Below, piece by piece: positions 1 to 11,326 of a stretch of 64,000 nucleotides of DNA. Source of the DNA: PALSA-894 sp963734185 (GTDB lineage: Bacteria; Pseudomonadota; Alphaproteobacteria; Rhizobiales; Xanthobacteraceae); contig CAVTGA010000001.1 in the NCBI GenBank assembly GCA_963734185.1, forward strand, positions 372,001 to 436,000, read 5' to 3'. The first letter of the stretch is position 1. Every line of letters starts with the position of its first letter. Under the pieces are notes generated by a model. It was not told the origin of the DNA. It made no database searches and saw only the letters and a program-made list of their open reading frames with translations. The position numbers and the translations under genes were made by a program.

Positions 1-236
1 GCTTCGAGGTAGGGATCGCACGGCGCGATCATGAGATGGACGTCGAAGGTCTTGTTCGAGTGCGGGCGCAGCGCCTTGACCACGTCGGGGCCGATCGAGA
101 TGTTGGGGACGAAGTGCCCGTCCATCACGTCGACGTGGATCCAGTCGGCGCCGGCCTGGTCGACGGCGCGCACTTCCTCGCCGAGCCGGGAGAAGTCGGC
201 GGCGAGGATCGAGGGAGCGACAAGCAGCGGGCGCAT
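1..236 (-). CDS. rpe: Ribulose-phosphate 3-epimerase, N-terminal part (runs off window)
   Basis: The reverse strand from the ATG at 236 encodes a start MRPLLVAPSILAADFSRLGE followed by WIHVDVMDGHFVPNISIGP and a VHLMI segment. These are the N-terminal beta-strand motifs of the TIM-barrel epimerase that interconverts ribulose-5-phosphate and xylulose-5-phosphate in the pentose phosphate or Calvin pathway. The conserved His-Asp metal-site region (HVDVMDGHF) is present. A GGAGAC ribosome-binding site lies about 5 bases upstream. Only about 78 codons are visible and the C-terminal two thirds lie outside the window. The neighbouring transporter at 265 is on the same strand upstream and could be co-transcribed. 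Confidence 0.93.
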   Translation of the reverse strand, partial: MRPLLVAPSILAADFSRLGEEVRAVDQAGADWIHVDVMDGHFVPNISIGPDVVKALRPHSNKTFDVHLMIAPCDPYLE

Positions 237-264
237 CGCGGTCTCCAAAAGCGCCGTTCGCGTA

Positions 265-1218
265 TCACGGCGCGGACGATGGAGCAACGCGGCGCGCCAG
301 CGGCTTCAACATCGCCGGCAGCAGGTAGATCGGCAACTGCGCGACCGCGAAGTAGAGCCAGGTCAGGTCCGGGACCGCGGTGCCGGCGGCGGCGAGCATC
401 AGGCCCATGTTGCGGTTGCCGGCGGCCAAGCCAAGCGCCAGCGCCTGACCTTGGCCGAACCGGGCGAACACCAGCGTCGTCAGCGCGATGAGGCCGAGCG
501 AGAGGGCGAAGGAGAGCGCGGTGAGGCCGAGGACCTTGAGCGGTTCGGTCAGAAGGGCCATGAGCACGCCGTCCATCAACCCGACCGCGAAGAAGAACAG
601 GGCGACGACGCTGAGGCCGTCGATGCGTTCCTTCTGCTGCTCGATCCAGAACTTGCCGGCGAACCGCCGCACCAGGGCGGCGAGGATGCCCGCGCCTGCC
701 AGCATGCCGAACAGTTTGGCCCCGAGCGCGAGCGGCGAGATCGTCATGCTCTCGCCGACGAAGCCGGCCGCGAACAGCGGCGCGGTGAACGGCGTGAACG
801 CGGTGCAGATCACGAGGGTCGCGAGCGACAAAGCGGCGTCGAGCCCCATCAGCGCGGCGAGCGTCGGGGCCGAGATCACCGGGGGAGCGGCGGCCTGCAG
901 GATCATGGCGACATAGAGCCCGGGAGCGCGCTCAGCCATGCCGAGCGCGACCAGCGTGAAGCCGATCAACAACGGCGTCGCCAGCATCATCCAGGCGGCG
1001 GCCGCCGCGACCAGCAGGGGCTTCGAGAAATGCGCGCGCACTTCGACCGGATCGACGCGCAGGAACGCAAGGCAGAGCAGGGCGAACAGCGCGTAGGGGA
1101 AGATCGGCTTGAACAGCGCGGCGAGCGGCGGCAGCGCGATGCCGATGAAGATCGAGCCCGCGACCGCCCGCGTGCCCTGCCGCCCAAGCCAGGCGAGCGC
1201 GGCGGCGAGGAAAGGCAT
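265..1218 (-). CDS. Bile acid:sodium symporter-like (BASS family) membrane protein
   Basis: This 317-residue protein is almost entirely hydrophobic with about nine or ten predicted membrane spans. The GLAAGNRNMGLML segment near residue 270 resembles the conserved GxxxGNxxL-type motif of the second inverted repeat in the BASS/arsenite carrier superfamily. It is therefore a probable secondary transporter of the cytoplasmic membrane, but the substrate cannot be told from sequence. The start at 1218 places a short MPFLAAAL leader before the first span. The gene ends 28 bases before rpe begins, on the same strand. I see no link between its likely role and rpe. Confidence 0.75.
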   Translation of the reverse strand: MPFLAAALAWLGRQGTRAVAGSIFIGIALPPLAALFKPIFPYALFALLCLAFLRVDPVEVRAHFSKPLLVAAAAAWMMLATPLLIGFTLVALGMAERAPGLYVAMILQAAAPPVISAPTLAALMGLDAALSLATLVICTAFTPFTAPLFAAGFVGESMTISPLALGAKLFGMLAGAGILAALVRRFAGKFWIEQQKERIDGLSVVALFFFAVGLMDGVLMALLTEPLKVLGLTALSFALSLGLIALTTLVFARFGQGQALALGLAAGNRNMGLMLAAAGTAVPDLTWLYFAVAQLPIYLLPAMLKPLARRVAPSSAP

Positions 1219-1396
1219 CGGAACGCTCCGGTTCGGCAGGCGCCGGCTTGCGCGGCAAAGGCGGGAAATGCGGCATATCAGCCATGCCGGCCAAGGTCGA
1301 TAGCTTCTGCAATCGCGGCTTTGCCTGTATGAAAAGGCGACTTTTCACCTCCGCGCCGGCCGGCGCATTTCGTCAGCAACTTGGAGACTTGTCGCC

Positions 1397-2641
1397 ATGG
1401 CTCGAACCGACGCGATCGTGCTCGGCGCCGGCATCGTCGGCACCTCGGTCGCGCTGCAGCTGGCAAAACGCGGATTGTCGGTCGCGCTGGTGGATCGCGG
1501 CGGGGCGGGTGAGGGGACGAGCTACGGCAACACCGGCGTGATCGTCGGACCGAGTTTCTTCCCGACTGCGTTTCCGCGCAGCCTGTCGAAGCTGATCGAG
1601 ATCGCGCTCAAGCGCGCCCCGGAGGCGAACTACCATTGGGGCGCCTTGCCCAAGGTGGTACCTTGGCTGTTCGCCTATTGGCGCCAATCGACGCCGGAAC
1701 GGATCAGGCGCAGCGCACTGGCGCTGCGTCCGCTGATGGAGCGCGCACTCGCCGAGCACGAGGCGCTGATCGCGGAATCGGGCGCGCAGAAATACCTGCG
1801 TAAGACCGGCTGGCTTACGCTCTATCGCAGCGACGCGGCGTTCGAGGCGCAAAAGCCGCAGCGCGAATTCGGTGCCGAGCTCGGCATGGCGCAGCAGGCG
1901 CTCGATACCGACGGCGCGCTCGCGCTCGAGCCATCGCTCGCGCCGGTGTTCCGCCATGCGCTGTATTGGCCGGAGGTCGCCTCGCTGTCGAACCCGCTCG
2001 GCGTGACGCGCGCCTATGCGGCGCGCTTCACGGCGCTCGGCGGCGTGCTGCTGCAGGGCGATGCGCGCACGCTGCATCGCACCGACGGGCGCTGGCGCGT
2101 CGACACCGACGAAGGCCATGTCGATGCGGAGAACGCGATCGTCTGCCTCGGGCCCTGGGCCCCCGACGTGCTGGAGCCGCTCGGCATCAGGCTGCCGCTC
2201 GGCATCAAGCGCGGTTATCACCGGCATTTCCGCGCGCGGGGCAATGCCTCGCTGTCGCGGCCGGTCATCGACACGGAAAAAGGCTACGCGCTGAGTTCGA
2301 TGGAGCAGGGAATTCGCCTCACCACCGGCGCCGAATTCGCCGCTCGCGACGCGGCGCCGACGCCGGTGCAGTTCGACCGCCTGATGCCGTATGCGAGCGA
2401 GTTGTTTCCGCTCGGCGAGCCGGTCGAGCCGGAGCCGTGGATCGGCAAGCGGCCGTGCATGCCGGATTCGATGCCGGTGATCGGTTCCGCGCCGGGCCAG
2501 CACGGCCTGTGGCTCGCCTTCGGCCACGGGCACTGGGGCCTGACGCTCGGCGCGGCGACCGGACGGCTGGTCGCCGATCTGGTGACCGGGCAGACGCCGT
2601 TCGCCGATCCGGCGCCGTATCGGGCCGAGCGGTTCTCCTAA
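1397..2641 (+). CDS. FAD-dependent oxidoreductase, D-amino acid dehydrogenase (DadA) type
   Basis: The 414-residue protein opens with VLGAGIVGTSVALQLAKRG (about residues 8-26), the Rossmann dinucleotide-binding motif of the DAO superfamily, and ends with a typical PVIG...GLWLAFGHGHWGLTLG segment that closes the FAD site. Length and layout fit DadA-like enzymes, which oxidise D-amino acids to 2-oxo acids and pass electrons to a quinone. Substrate is not certain, because sarcosine- or glycine-oxidase-like relatives share the fold. The gene stands alone and converges with the P1 peptidase at 2638, overlapping it by 4 bases at the two stop codons. Confidence 0.85.
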   Translation: MARTDAIVLGAGIVGTSVALQLAKRGLSVALVDRGGAGEGTSYGNTGVIVGPSFFPTAFPRSLSKLIEIALKRAPEANYHWGALPKVVPWLFAYWRQSTPERIRRSALALRPLMERALAEHEALIAESGAQKYLRKTGWLTLYRSDAAFEAQKPQREFGAELGMAQQALDTDGALALEPSLAPVFRHALYWPEVASLSNPLGVTRAYAARFTALGGVLLQGDARTLHRTDGRWRVDTDEGHVDAENAIVCLGPWAPDVLEPLGIRLPLGIKRGYHRHFRARGNASLSRPVIDTEKGYALSSMEQGIRLTTGAEFAARDAAPTPVQFDRLMPYASELFPLGEPVEPEPWIGKRPCMPDSMPVIGSAPGQHGLWLAFGHGHWGLTLGAATGRLVADLVTGQTPFADPAPYRAERFS

Positions 2642-3627
2642 GCGCCGAAGCTCTCCCGCCAGCTCGGCAGCGCGCCGGCGAAGGGCAGCGCGGTCGCTTC
2701 GTACACGGCGCGCGCCACCGCGCGGGCGAGCACGTTGGCGGCAATTGCGCCGAGCTCGGCGAAGGCCCGGATCGGGTCCGCGAGCGGGCGCTTGGTGGTC
2801 GAAGCCGCGAACACGGTGTCGCCGTCGAGCGGCGTGTGCACCGGATAGATGGCGCGCGCCAGCCCGTCATGCGCGACCACGGCGAGACGGTTCGCCTGCT
2901 GCTTGGTGAGCGCCGCGTCGGTCGCGACCAGCGCGATGGTGGTGTTCTGGCCGGTGCCGCCCTTGAGGCGAACGGTCAGCGCGTCGCCCGGCAGCGGCGC
3001 GGGGAAGCCGCGCGCGCCGAACTCGCCGTTTGCTTCGAACGGCGCGGCCCAGAACCAGGGACCGTTCCCGATGGTCACGCTGCCGACCGCGTTGACGGCG
3101 ACGATCGCGCCGACGATCGCGCCGTCCGAGGTGCGCGCCGAAGCCGAACCGAGTCCGCCCTTGAGGTTGACGGTGGTGGCACCATAGCCGGCGCCGATGG
3201 TCCCGAGCGCCACCTCGCCGCCGGCGCCGGCGGCGGCGGCGTAGCCGAGATCGCGGTAGGGCGGATAACGGCCCCAGGCCTTGTCGCCGCCGTTGTTGAG
3301 ATCGAACAGGATCGCGCCGGGCACGATCGGAACCAGCGCCGGCCCGATGGCGAAGCCGCGCCCCTGTTCGCGCAGCCAGGCCGATACGCCGCCCGGCGCG
3401 TCGAGCCCGAAGGCCGAGCCGCCCGCCAGCACGATCGCGTCGACGCGCTCGACGGTCTGTTCCGGACGCAGCAACTCGGTCTCGCGCGAGCCGGGCGCGC
3501 CGCCGCGCACGTCGAGCGAAGCGACCGCGGGCTCGTCGAACACGATCGCCGTGACGCCGGACGCCAGCCTGGCGTCGTCGGCGTGGCCGACCTTGAGGCC
3601 CGGAACGTCGGTGATGAGATTGCGCAA
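2638..3627 (-). CDS. P1 family (S58, DmpA-like) peptidase
   Basis: The 329-residue product begins NLITDVPGLKVGHADD and has LAGGSAFGLDAPGGV near residue 67, both hallmarks of the P1/DmpA N-terminal nucleophile aminopeptidases. These enzymes cut themselves before a Ser or Thr nucleophile. The segment GTIGAGYGATTVNLKGGLGS (142-161) corresponds to that site, so I predict self-cleavage between Gly160 and Ser161. Family members release N-terminal residues from small peptides, amides or beta-peptides, and the true substrate here is unknown. The gene is monocistronic in this view, convergent with the DadA-like gene. Confidence 0.85.
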   Translation of the reverse strand: MRNLITDVPGLKVGHADDARLASGVTAIVFDEPAVASLDVRGGAPGSRETELLRPEQTVERVDAIVLAGGSAFGLDAPGGVSAWLREQGRGFAIGPALVPIVPGAILFDLNNGGDKAWGRYPPYRDLGYAAAAGAGGEVALGTIGAGYGATTVNLKGGLGSASARTSDGAIVGAIVAVNAVGSVTIGNGPWFWAAPFEANGEFGARGFPAPLPGDALTVRLKGGTGQNTTIALVATDAALTKQQANRLAVVAHDGLARAIYPVHTPLDGDTVFAASTTKRPLADPIRAFAELGAIAANVLARAVARAVYEATALPFAGALPSWRESFGA

Positions 3628-3757
3628 GGGCAGGCTCCGCGGCCGAGCGGAGACGATTTGCCCCTCAGGGTCAATCGGCTTTCACTCCCGATCACATCCC
3701 GCACAGGGCGCCATGGCGTGCCTTGCGTTTGGCGCCTGGCTCGTCACATCTAGCCTC

Positions 3758-4492
3758 ATGGCCGCCGACGTCACCATTCTGGCCGCGCTGTTTGCGGGGC
3801 TGCTGAGCTTCCTCTCGCCCTGCGTGCTGCCGCTGGTGCCGCCCTATCTCGTCTATCTCGCCGGGACTTCGCTCGAGCGCTTCGCCGATGCCGAGCCCAA
3901 GCCGCAGGTGCGGCGCGAGACGGTCGGCGCGGCCTGCCTGTTCGTGCTCGGATTCTCCACCGTGTTCGTCGCGCTCGGCGCGAGCGCGAGCGTGATCGGA
4001 TCGTTCGTGCGCGCTTATGCCGACAAGCTCGCGATGGTGGCGGGCATCGCCATCATCGTCATGGGTCTGCATTTCCTCGGCCTCACCCGCTTCGCCTTGC
4101 TGATGCGCGAGAAGCGCGCGGAGATCCCGAAGCCGGTCGGGTTGTGGGGCGCCTACGCGATGGGGCTCGCCTTCGCGTTCGGCTGGACGCCGTGCATCGG
4201 GCCGATCCTGGCGGTGATCCTGGCGATCGCGGCCTCGGAGGCGACGATCTACAAGGGCGCCGGCCTGCTCGCGGTCTATTCGCTCGGCCTCGGCGTGCCC
4301 TTCATCATCGCCGCGTTCGCGGTCGAACCGTTCGCGGCGTTCCTGGCGCGCTTTCGTGCCTATCTGCCGATGGTGGAAAAAGTGATGGGCGGCCTGCTGG
4401 TGCTGACCGGCATCGCGTTCCTCACCGGTTTCGTCACCGAGGCGAGCTTCTGGCTGCTGGAAGCGTTTCCGGCGCTGGGCCGGATCGGGTGA
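3758..4492 (+). CDS. ccdA: Cytochrome c biogenesis protein CcdA
   Basis: From the ATG at 3758 this gives 244 residues with six or so membrane spans. The two redox cysteines lie in LLSFLSPCVLPLVPPY (first span) and FGWTPCIGPILAV (fourth span), the diagnostic SPC and TPC motifs of CcdA/DsbD. The protein moves electrons from cytoplasmic thioredoxin across the membrane to reduce periplasmic apocytochrome c or thiol carriers. A longer open frame extends upstream to 3281 but lies antisense to the P1 peptidase, so the start at MAADVTILAALF is preferred. The stop abuts the convergent amidase stop without a gap. Confidence 0.92.
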   Translation: MAADVTILAALFAGLLSFLSPCVLPLVPPYLVYLAGTSLERFADAEPKPQVRRETVGAACLFVLGFSTVFVALGASASVIGSFVRAYADKLAMVAGIAIIVMGLHFLGLTRFALLMREKRAEIPKPVGLWGAYAMGLAFAFGWTPCIGPILAVILAIAASEATIYKGAGLLAVYSLGLGVPFIIAAFAVEPFAAFLARFRAYLPMVEKVMGGLLVLTGIAFLTGFVTEASFWLLEAFPALGRIG

Positions 4493-5887
4493 TCAAGACG
4501 CGGGTGCCTTCGGCCAAGTGGTGATCGGCCCGCGCTGTTGCTCCCATGCCTTGGCGAGCCTGAGCACGCCGAGATCGTCGAAGCGCCGCCCGACGATCTG
4601 CAACCCGATCGGGAGGCCCGAAGTAGTGAAGCCGCAATTGATCGAGACCGCCGGCTGCTCGGTCATGTTCCACGGAATCGTGAACACGACGTGGCCGAAC
4701 GGTTGCTCCGGATCTTCCAGCGGCGACGACAGTTCGGCCGGGAACGCCGGCACCGGCGCGGTCGGCGAGAGCACGAAATCGACGCCGCTGAACAGGATCG
4801 CCGCGACGCGGCGCAGCTCCATGGTCTGGCCGAACCCGCGCATCGCATCGGCGCCGCTGAGCCGCGCGCCGCCTTCCGCCCAGGTGCGCACGTAAGGCAA
4901 TATCCTGGCGCGCTCGGCAGGGCCGAGCAGCTCGATGTCGCCCCACGAGCGGGCGCGGAAGAAGTCGTCGAGACCCTCCATGATCTTCTGCGTGACGATC
5001 GGGCCGGCCGGCTCGACAATGGCGCCGCTGTCGGCGAACCATCCGGCGGCCGCCTGCACCGCGGCTTTCACTTCCGTGTCGACCGCCAAGCCGGTCCCGG
5101 CATCGAGCAGCAGGCCGATCTTCAAGCCGCGCAAGTTCACGCCGAGGTCCGACCAGGGAATCGCATGCGGCGGCAAGCTCATGCCGTCGCGCCAGTCGGG
5201 CTTGGAGAGCACCGACATCATCAGCGCGGTGTCGTCGACCGTGCGGGTCATCGGCCCGGCGCAGCGCCCCACATAGGGCGGATCGATCGGGATGCGGCCG
5301 AGGCTGGGTTTCAGGCCGACGAGGCCGCACCAGCCCGAGGGAAGGCGGACCGAGCCGCCGATGTCGGTGCCGACATGCAACGGCCCGTAGCCCGCGGCCG
5401 CGGCGGCGCCGGCGCCGGAGCTCGATCCGCCCGGGTTCTTCGACAGGTCCCACGGATTGCGCGTCAGCGGATGGAAGCTCGAGACGCCCGAGGACGTCAT
5501 GCCGTAGTCGGGCATGGTGGTCTTCGAGAAGATGATCGCCCCGGCTTCGCGCAGGCGCGCCGGCGCGGGGGCGTCCTGCGCGGCCGGGACCAGCTTGGTC
5601 GCCGCGGTCCCGATCGGCAGCGGCACGCCTTTGGTGGCGATGTTCTCCTTGACCGTCACCGGGACGCCGTCGAGCGGTCCGATCGGCGCGCCTTTGGTCC
5701 AGCGCTCGGACGAGGCGGAAGCTTCGGCGCGCGCATTTGCCGGATCGTAGGCATAGAGCGCCTGGATGTGCGGCTCCCAGCGCGCGATGTGCGCTTCGAC
5801 AGCGCTGAAGACTTCCGTCGGGGAAAGGGTCTTGGCGCGATAGCGCTCGATCAGGTCGACGGCGGTGAGGTCGTGAATTTCGGTCAT
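4493..5887 (-). CDS. Amidase (amidase signature family)
   Basis: The 464-residue protein carries the whole amidase-signature core: DGVPVTVKEN with catalytic Lys80, GGSSSGAGAAAAAG around 153-166 with the cis-serine, and GTDIGGSVRLPS around 173-184 with nucleophile Ser179. Such enzymes hydrolyse amides to acids and ammonia in the cytoplasm (relatives include indoleacetamide hydrolase, GatA and aryl-acylamidases). No GatB or GatC lies nearby, so tRNA amidotransferase use is unlikely. Substrate is unknown. A Uma2 gene lies 15 bases upstream on the same strand and may share its transcript. Confidence 0.9.
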   Translation of the reverse strand: MTEIHDLTAVDLIERYRAKTLSPTEVFSAVEAHIARWEPHIQALYAYDPANARAEASASSERWTKGAPIGPLDGVPVTVKENIATKGVPLPIGTAATKLVPAAQDAPAPARLREAGAIIFSKTTMPDYGMTSSGVSSFHPLTRNPWDLSKNPGGSSSGAGAAAAAGYGPLHVGTDIGGSVRLPSGWCGLVGLKPSLGRIPIDPPYVGRCAGPMTRTVDDTALMMSVLSKPDWRDGMSLPPHAIPWSDLGVNLRGLKIGLLLDAGTGLAVDTEVKAAVQAAAGWFADSGAIVEPAGPIVTQKIMEGLDDFFRARSWGDIELLGPAERARILPYVRTWAEGGARLSGADAMRGFGQTMELRRVAAILFSGVDFVLSPTAPVPAFPAELSSPLEDPEQPFGHVVFTIPWNMTEQPAVSINCGFTTSGLPIGLQIVGRRFDDLGVLRLAKAWEQQRGPITTWPKAPAS

Positions 5888-5902
5888 GGAATTCCGAATG
5901 AG

Positions 5903-6478
5903 CTACTGGGAAGCAGCATCATAGATGTCGGCGAGGGAAATCTCATCTCCAAGCGGAGGCAGCAATACCTTTGCCTCCAAGCCGTTGAACGTCACGAGCA
6001 CCCATTCGCCGGCCTGACGGACCCAGCTCTCGACGCGTGGCTCGTCCTGATAGACGAACAGGATCTGTTGCAGCGACGGGATCGACGTGTAGAGCTTGAA
6101 CTTGTAGCCGCGATCCTCCGCCATTGTCGAGGGCGACAAGACCTCGATGACGAGGACCGCGTCATAGACTTTTCGCGTTGTAGCGGACGCCGGTCCGCAA
6201 CGGACGAAAACGTCGGGTGCCCCCGCAAAGTGATCGTCGGAAGGACTCGTGACCAGCATGTCGCTGACGTGCGCTTCGCAGCCGCGCCGGCGCGCCATGG
6301 GCCGCAACGCCATATAAATATTTCCCGTGATCAGGCTATGCCGTCGTGTCCCGCCGATCATCGCCACGGGAATGCCGTCGAGAAGCTGCCATTTTTCGCC
6401 ACTCGGTTTCCGGTCGAGGAAAGCGAGGAAATCATCGACCGTCAGCGGGGCGTGCGTGACTTCGGCGGTGGACGACAT
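5903..6478 (-). CDS. Uma2-family (DUF820) putative restriction-endonuclease-fold protein
   Basis: This 191-residue protein has the Uma2 layout: an N-terminal LTVDDFLAFLDRKPSG, WQLLDGIPVAMIGGTRRHSLI, then APDVFVRCG and VLVIEVLSPST. The last two resemble the PD-(D/E)xK nuclease core (a PD, then an ExLS strand) of this family. The function of Uma2 proteins is not established. They multiply in cyanobacteria and some alphaproteobacteria and look mobile. A second, divergent member lies at 48325-48900. It is just upstream of, and co-oriented with, the amidase gene. Confidence 0.85.
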   Translation of the reverse strand: MSSTAEVTHAPLTVDDFLAFLDRKPSGEKWQLLDGIPVAMIGGTRRHSLITGNIYMALRPMARRRGCEAHVSDMLVTSPSDDHFAGAPDVFVRCGPASATTRKVYDAVLVIEVLSPSTMAEDRGYKFKLYTSIPSLQQILFVYQDEPRVESWVRQAGEWVLVTFNGLEAKVLLPPLGDEISLADIYDAASQ

Positions 6479-6548
6479 GCTCGGGTTTCCGCGTTCTCGG
6501 CGGCATCTTAACGCAAATTCAGGCGCAAATCGGCCGCCCGGAAATGAA

Positions 6549-6577
6549 GCGCCCGCCGCGGAAGCCGTGGCGGGCGC
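6549..6577 (-). terminator. Hairpin downstream of the liv operon
   Basis: A 9-bp perfect GC-rich stem, GCGCCCGCC pairing with GGCGGGCGC, continues inward through a G-U pair and a further 3 bp around an AAG loop. It lies 27 bases past the stop of the binding-protein gene. There is no long T run, so it is a plausible but not certain intrinsic terminator. Confidence 0.5.
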
Positions 6578-6603
6578 CTCGAAGTCAGCGATCGTTCAAC
6601 CGA

Positions 6604-7734
6604 TCACGAGCCTTTGTTGTCCAGCTCGACGTAGGTGATCTTGCCAGAGGCGTCCTTCTTCCAGACGTACATGACGTAGTCCGGACGGGTGATGTCGCCC
6701 TTCTTGTCGTAGGCGAGCTCGCCGATCACGGTCTTGAACTTCTTGCCCGAGCGGATCACTTCGGCGACCTTCTTCGGCTCGAGCGACTTCGCCTGCTCGG
6801 CCGCCTGCTTGATGATCTCGACCGCGGCGTAGCTGTAGAGCGTGTAGGCTTCCGGCTCGAACTTCTTGGCGCGGAACTTCTCCACGATCGCCTTGGCCTC
6901 GGGACGCTTGCGCGGATCGGGCGCGAACGTCATCAGCGTGCCTTCGACGCCGGGGCCGCCGACGGTGGCGAACTCGTCCGACGTGATGCCGTCGCCGCCC
7001 ATCAGCACGGCCTTGACGCCCTGGTCGCGCATCTGGCGCACGATCAGGCCGCCTTCGGTGTGCAGGCCGCCCCAATAGACGAGGTCGGCGCCGGAGGCCT
7101 TGATCTTGGAGACGAGGGCCGAGAAGTCCTTCTCGCCGAGGTTGACGCCCTCGTAGAGCACTTCCTTCATGTTGCCTTTGGCCATCGCCTTCCTGGTCTC
7201 GTCGGCAAGGCCCTGGCCGTAGGTCGTCTTGTCGTGGACGATGGCGACCTTCTTGCCCTTGTAGTTCTTCAGGATGTAGGCGCCGGCGACCGCGCCCTGC
7301 TGGTCGTCGCGACCGCAGGTACGGAAGATGTTCCACATGTTGCGTTCGGTGATCTTCGGATTGGTCGCCGAGGGCGTGATCTCGAGGATACCGCTCTCCT
7401 GGTAGACTTCCGAGGCCGGCATGGTCACGCCGGAGTTGAAGTGGCCGACCACGAACTTGATGCCGTCGGCGACGAACTTGTTGGCGACCGACACGCCTTG
7501 CTTGGGATCGGAGACGTCGTCGCCGTAGGAGACCGTGATCTTCTGCTCGAGGATGCCGCCCGCCGCGTTGATGTCTTCGACCGCCTGGTCGGTTCCGTTC
7601 TTGAGCTGCGCGCCGAAGGCCGCATTCGGGCCGGTCAGCGGGCCGGCGACGCCCATCTTGATCTGCGCTTGCGCCGTGCCGGCAAAAACGAGCGCGGCTC
7701 CGAGCGCGAGGCTGAGGGTGGTCAAACGTTTCAT
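6604..7734 (-). CDS. Branched-chain amino acid type ABC transporter, periplasmic binding protein
   Basis: From the ATG at 7734 the product has 376 residues with a clear signal peptide (MKRLTTLSLALGAALVFAG, cut after AQA), then IKMGVAGPLTGPNAAFGAQL, the classic start of LivJ/LivK-type type I binding proteins. Later parts (VVGHFNSGVTMPASEVYQE, ITPSATNP) match the ligand cleft region of Leu/Ile/Val binders. An AGGGAG ribosome-binding site sits 6 bases upstream. Longer frames starting at 7804 or 7809 lack a signal peptide and are rejected. It is the last gene of the liv operon, separated from the preceding gene by about 94 bases. The ligand could be another hydrophobic amino acid or aromatic acid. 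Confidence 0.9.
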   Translation of the reverse strand: MKRLTTLSLALGAALVFAGTAQAQIKMGVAGPLTGPNAAFGAQLKNGTDQAVEDINAAGGILEQKITVSYGDDVSDPKQGVSVANKFVADGIKFVVGHFNSGVTMPASEVYQESGILEITPSATNPKITERNMWNIFRTCGRDDQQGAVAGAYILKNYKGKKVAIVHDKTTYGQGLADETRKAMAKGNMKEVLYEGVNLGEKDFSALVSKIKASGADLVYWGGLHTEGGLIVRQMRDQGVKAVLMGGDGITSDEFATVGGPGVEGTLMTFAPDPRKRPEAKAIVEKFRAKKFEPEAYTLYSYAAVEIIKQAAEQAKSLEPKKVAEVIRSGKKFKTVIGELAYDKKGDITRPDYVMYVWKKDASGKITYVELDNKGS

Positions 7735-7828
7735 GCACTTCTCCCTTGGTGGAAATGGCGTGAGGCCGTCCAAGACACGCCGACGCGACCGCCTCTGCGG
7801 CCAATTCAAGCGCTAAACCCCGGCATTG

Positions 7829-8205
7829 TCACGTCAAATTGGGGTCTTTTCCCGGCATTGCGGCTTCGCGCCGCGTCCAGCCGAACCAGCCCTTGCGGGT
7901 GTTGATCCAGCCGTATTGGCTGGTCATCTGCGCCACCCGGGTGGCGCGGTAGCCGAGATAGCCGAAGGCGAGGCAAACCGCGGTGTCGACCGCATAGAAT
8001 TGCGCGGAGACAAGCGTGCCCTCGAACAGGGCGAAATGGATGAATCTGACCGCGCAGCCGAGGATCAGCATGTACAGCGCCACGTGCCACCATGGCCGCC
8101 AGGTGGCGGCGATGGCGCGGCCGGCAAGCCAGGCCGCGCCGCCTCCCATGACGACCGTGACGAGGACGAACAGGCCGGCATAGGCCTCCTCGTACAGGAT
8201 GCCGC

Positions 8206-8209
<4 letters not shown>
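7829..8209 (-). CDS. Small conserved membrane protein of the liv operon
   Basis: The 126-residue product has three predicted membrane spans (residues about 10-33, 39-63 and 70-90) and a basic C-terminal tail ending WINTRKGWFGWTRREAAMPG. Its ATG overlaps the livF stop by 4 bases, so it is translationally coupled to the transporter genes. I recall a family annotated DUF6867 in this position in Bradyrhizobium-type genomes, but cannot confirm it here. An accessory role to the permease is inferred only from position. Confidence 0.7.
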
Positions 8210-8960
<751 letters not shown>

Positions 8961-8964
<4 letters not shown>

Positions 8965-9868
8965 AGCCCGACCTCCGCCTCGACCTTCTCGACTTCGTCG
9001 TCCTCGACGCCGAGATAGGCGGCGATCACCTTCTGGTCGTTGCGCACCTGGGCCGGCGAGCCGTCGGAGATCTTCACGCCATAGTCCAGCACGATGACAT
9101 GGTCGGAGATCTCCATCACCACCGACATGTCATGCTCGATCAGCAGGATCGAGGTCGCGTGCTCGTCGCGGATCGCGAGCAGCAGCTTGTTGAGCTCGGC
9201 GCTCTCGCGCGGGTTCAAGCCCGCGGCCGGCTCGTCGAGGCAGAGCAGCACCGGGTCGGTGCACATCGCGCGCGCGATTTCGAGCCGGCGTTGCGCACCG
9301 TAGGGCAGGTCGCCGGCCGGATCGTCGGCGCGCGCGGTGAGGCCGGTGCGGTCGAGCCAGAAGCGCGCCTTGTCGATCGCGGCGCGCTCGGCCCGCGCGT
9401 AGGAGGCAACCCCGAGCACGCCGAGCAGGGTGAAGCCGGAGGCGTGCATCAGCGGATTGTGCTGGGCGACCAGCAGGTTCTCCAGCACCGTCATGCCCGA
9501 GAACAGGCGGATGTTCTGGAACGTGCGGGCGACGCGCGCCTGCTGCGTCACCAGGTAGTCGGGCATGCGCTCTAGCAGGAACAGGGTGCCGTCGGCGCGG
9601 CGCAGGCTGCGCACGCCGCGCTCGGTCAGGATCCCGATCTCCTCCCAGACGGCGGCCGCGCCGTGGCGCAGCGCGATGCGGCCTTCGGTCGGTTTGTAGA
9701 AACCGGTGAGACAGTTGAACACGGTGGTCTTGCCGGCGCCGTTGGGGCCGATCAGCGCGGTGACGTCGCCCTCGCCGGCGGTGAACGACACGTCGTCCAC
9801 CGCGACCAGCCCGCCGAAGCGCATGGTGAGATGTTCCACGCGCAGCACCGGATCGGCGGCCGCGCGGG

Positions 9869-9872
<4 letters not shown>
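8961..9872 (-). CDS. livG: ABC transporter ATP-binding protein LivG, with an insertion
   Basis: This 303-residue ATPase has Walker A GPNGAGKTT (about 42-50), VARTFQNIRLFSGMTVLENLL (LivG-specific), a PYGAQRRLEIARAM signature and Walker B LLCLDEPAAGLNP. It is about 45 residues longer than usual LivG because of an insert between Walker A and the Q-loop (about residues 68-110, including DGTLFLLERMPDYLVTQQ). That insert extends the region facing the permease. The gene overlaps livM upstream and livF downstream by 4 bases each. Confidence 0.92.

Positions 9873-11325
<1,453 letters not shown>

Positions 11326-11326
<1 letters not shown>

Noticed and set aside
31..1332. A 433-residue plus-strand open frame over the first 1.3 kb
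   Set aside because: It lies antisense to rpe and the BASS transporter, has arginine- and glutamine-rich shadow composition and no recognisable motif.
1373..2533. Long minus-strand frame opposite the DadA-like gene
   Set aside because: The Rossmann motif is on the plus strand; the minus product is arginine-rich and motif-free.
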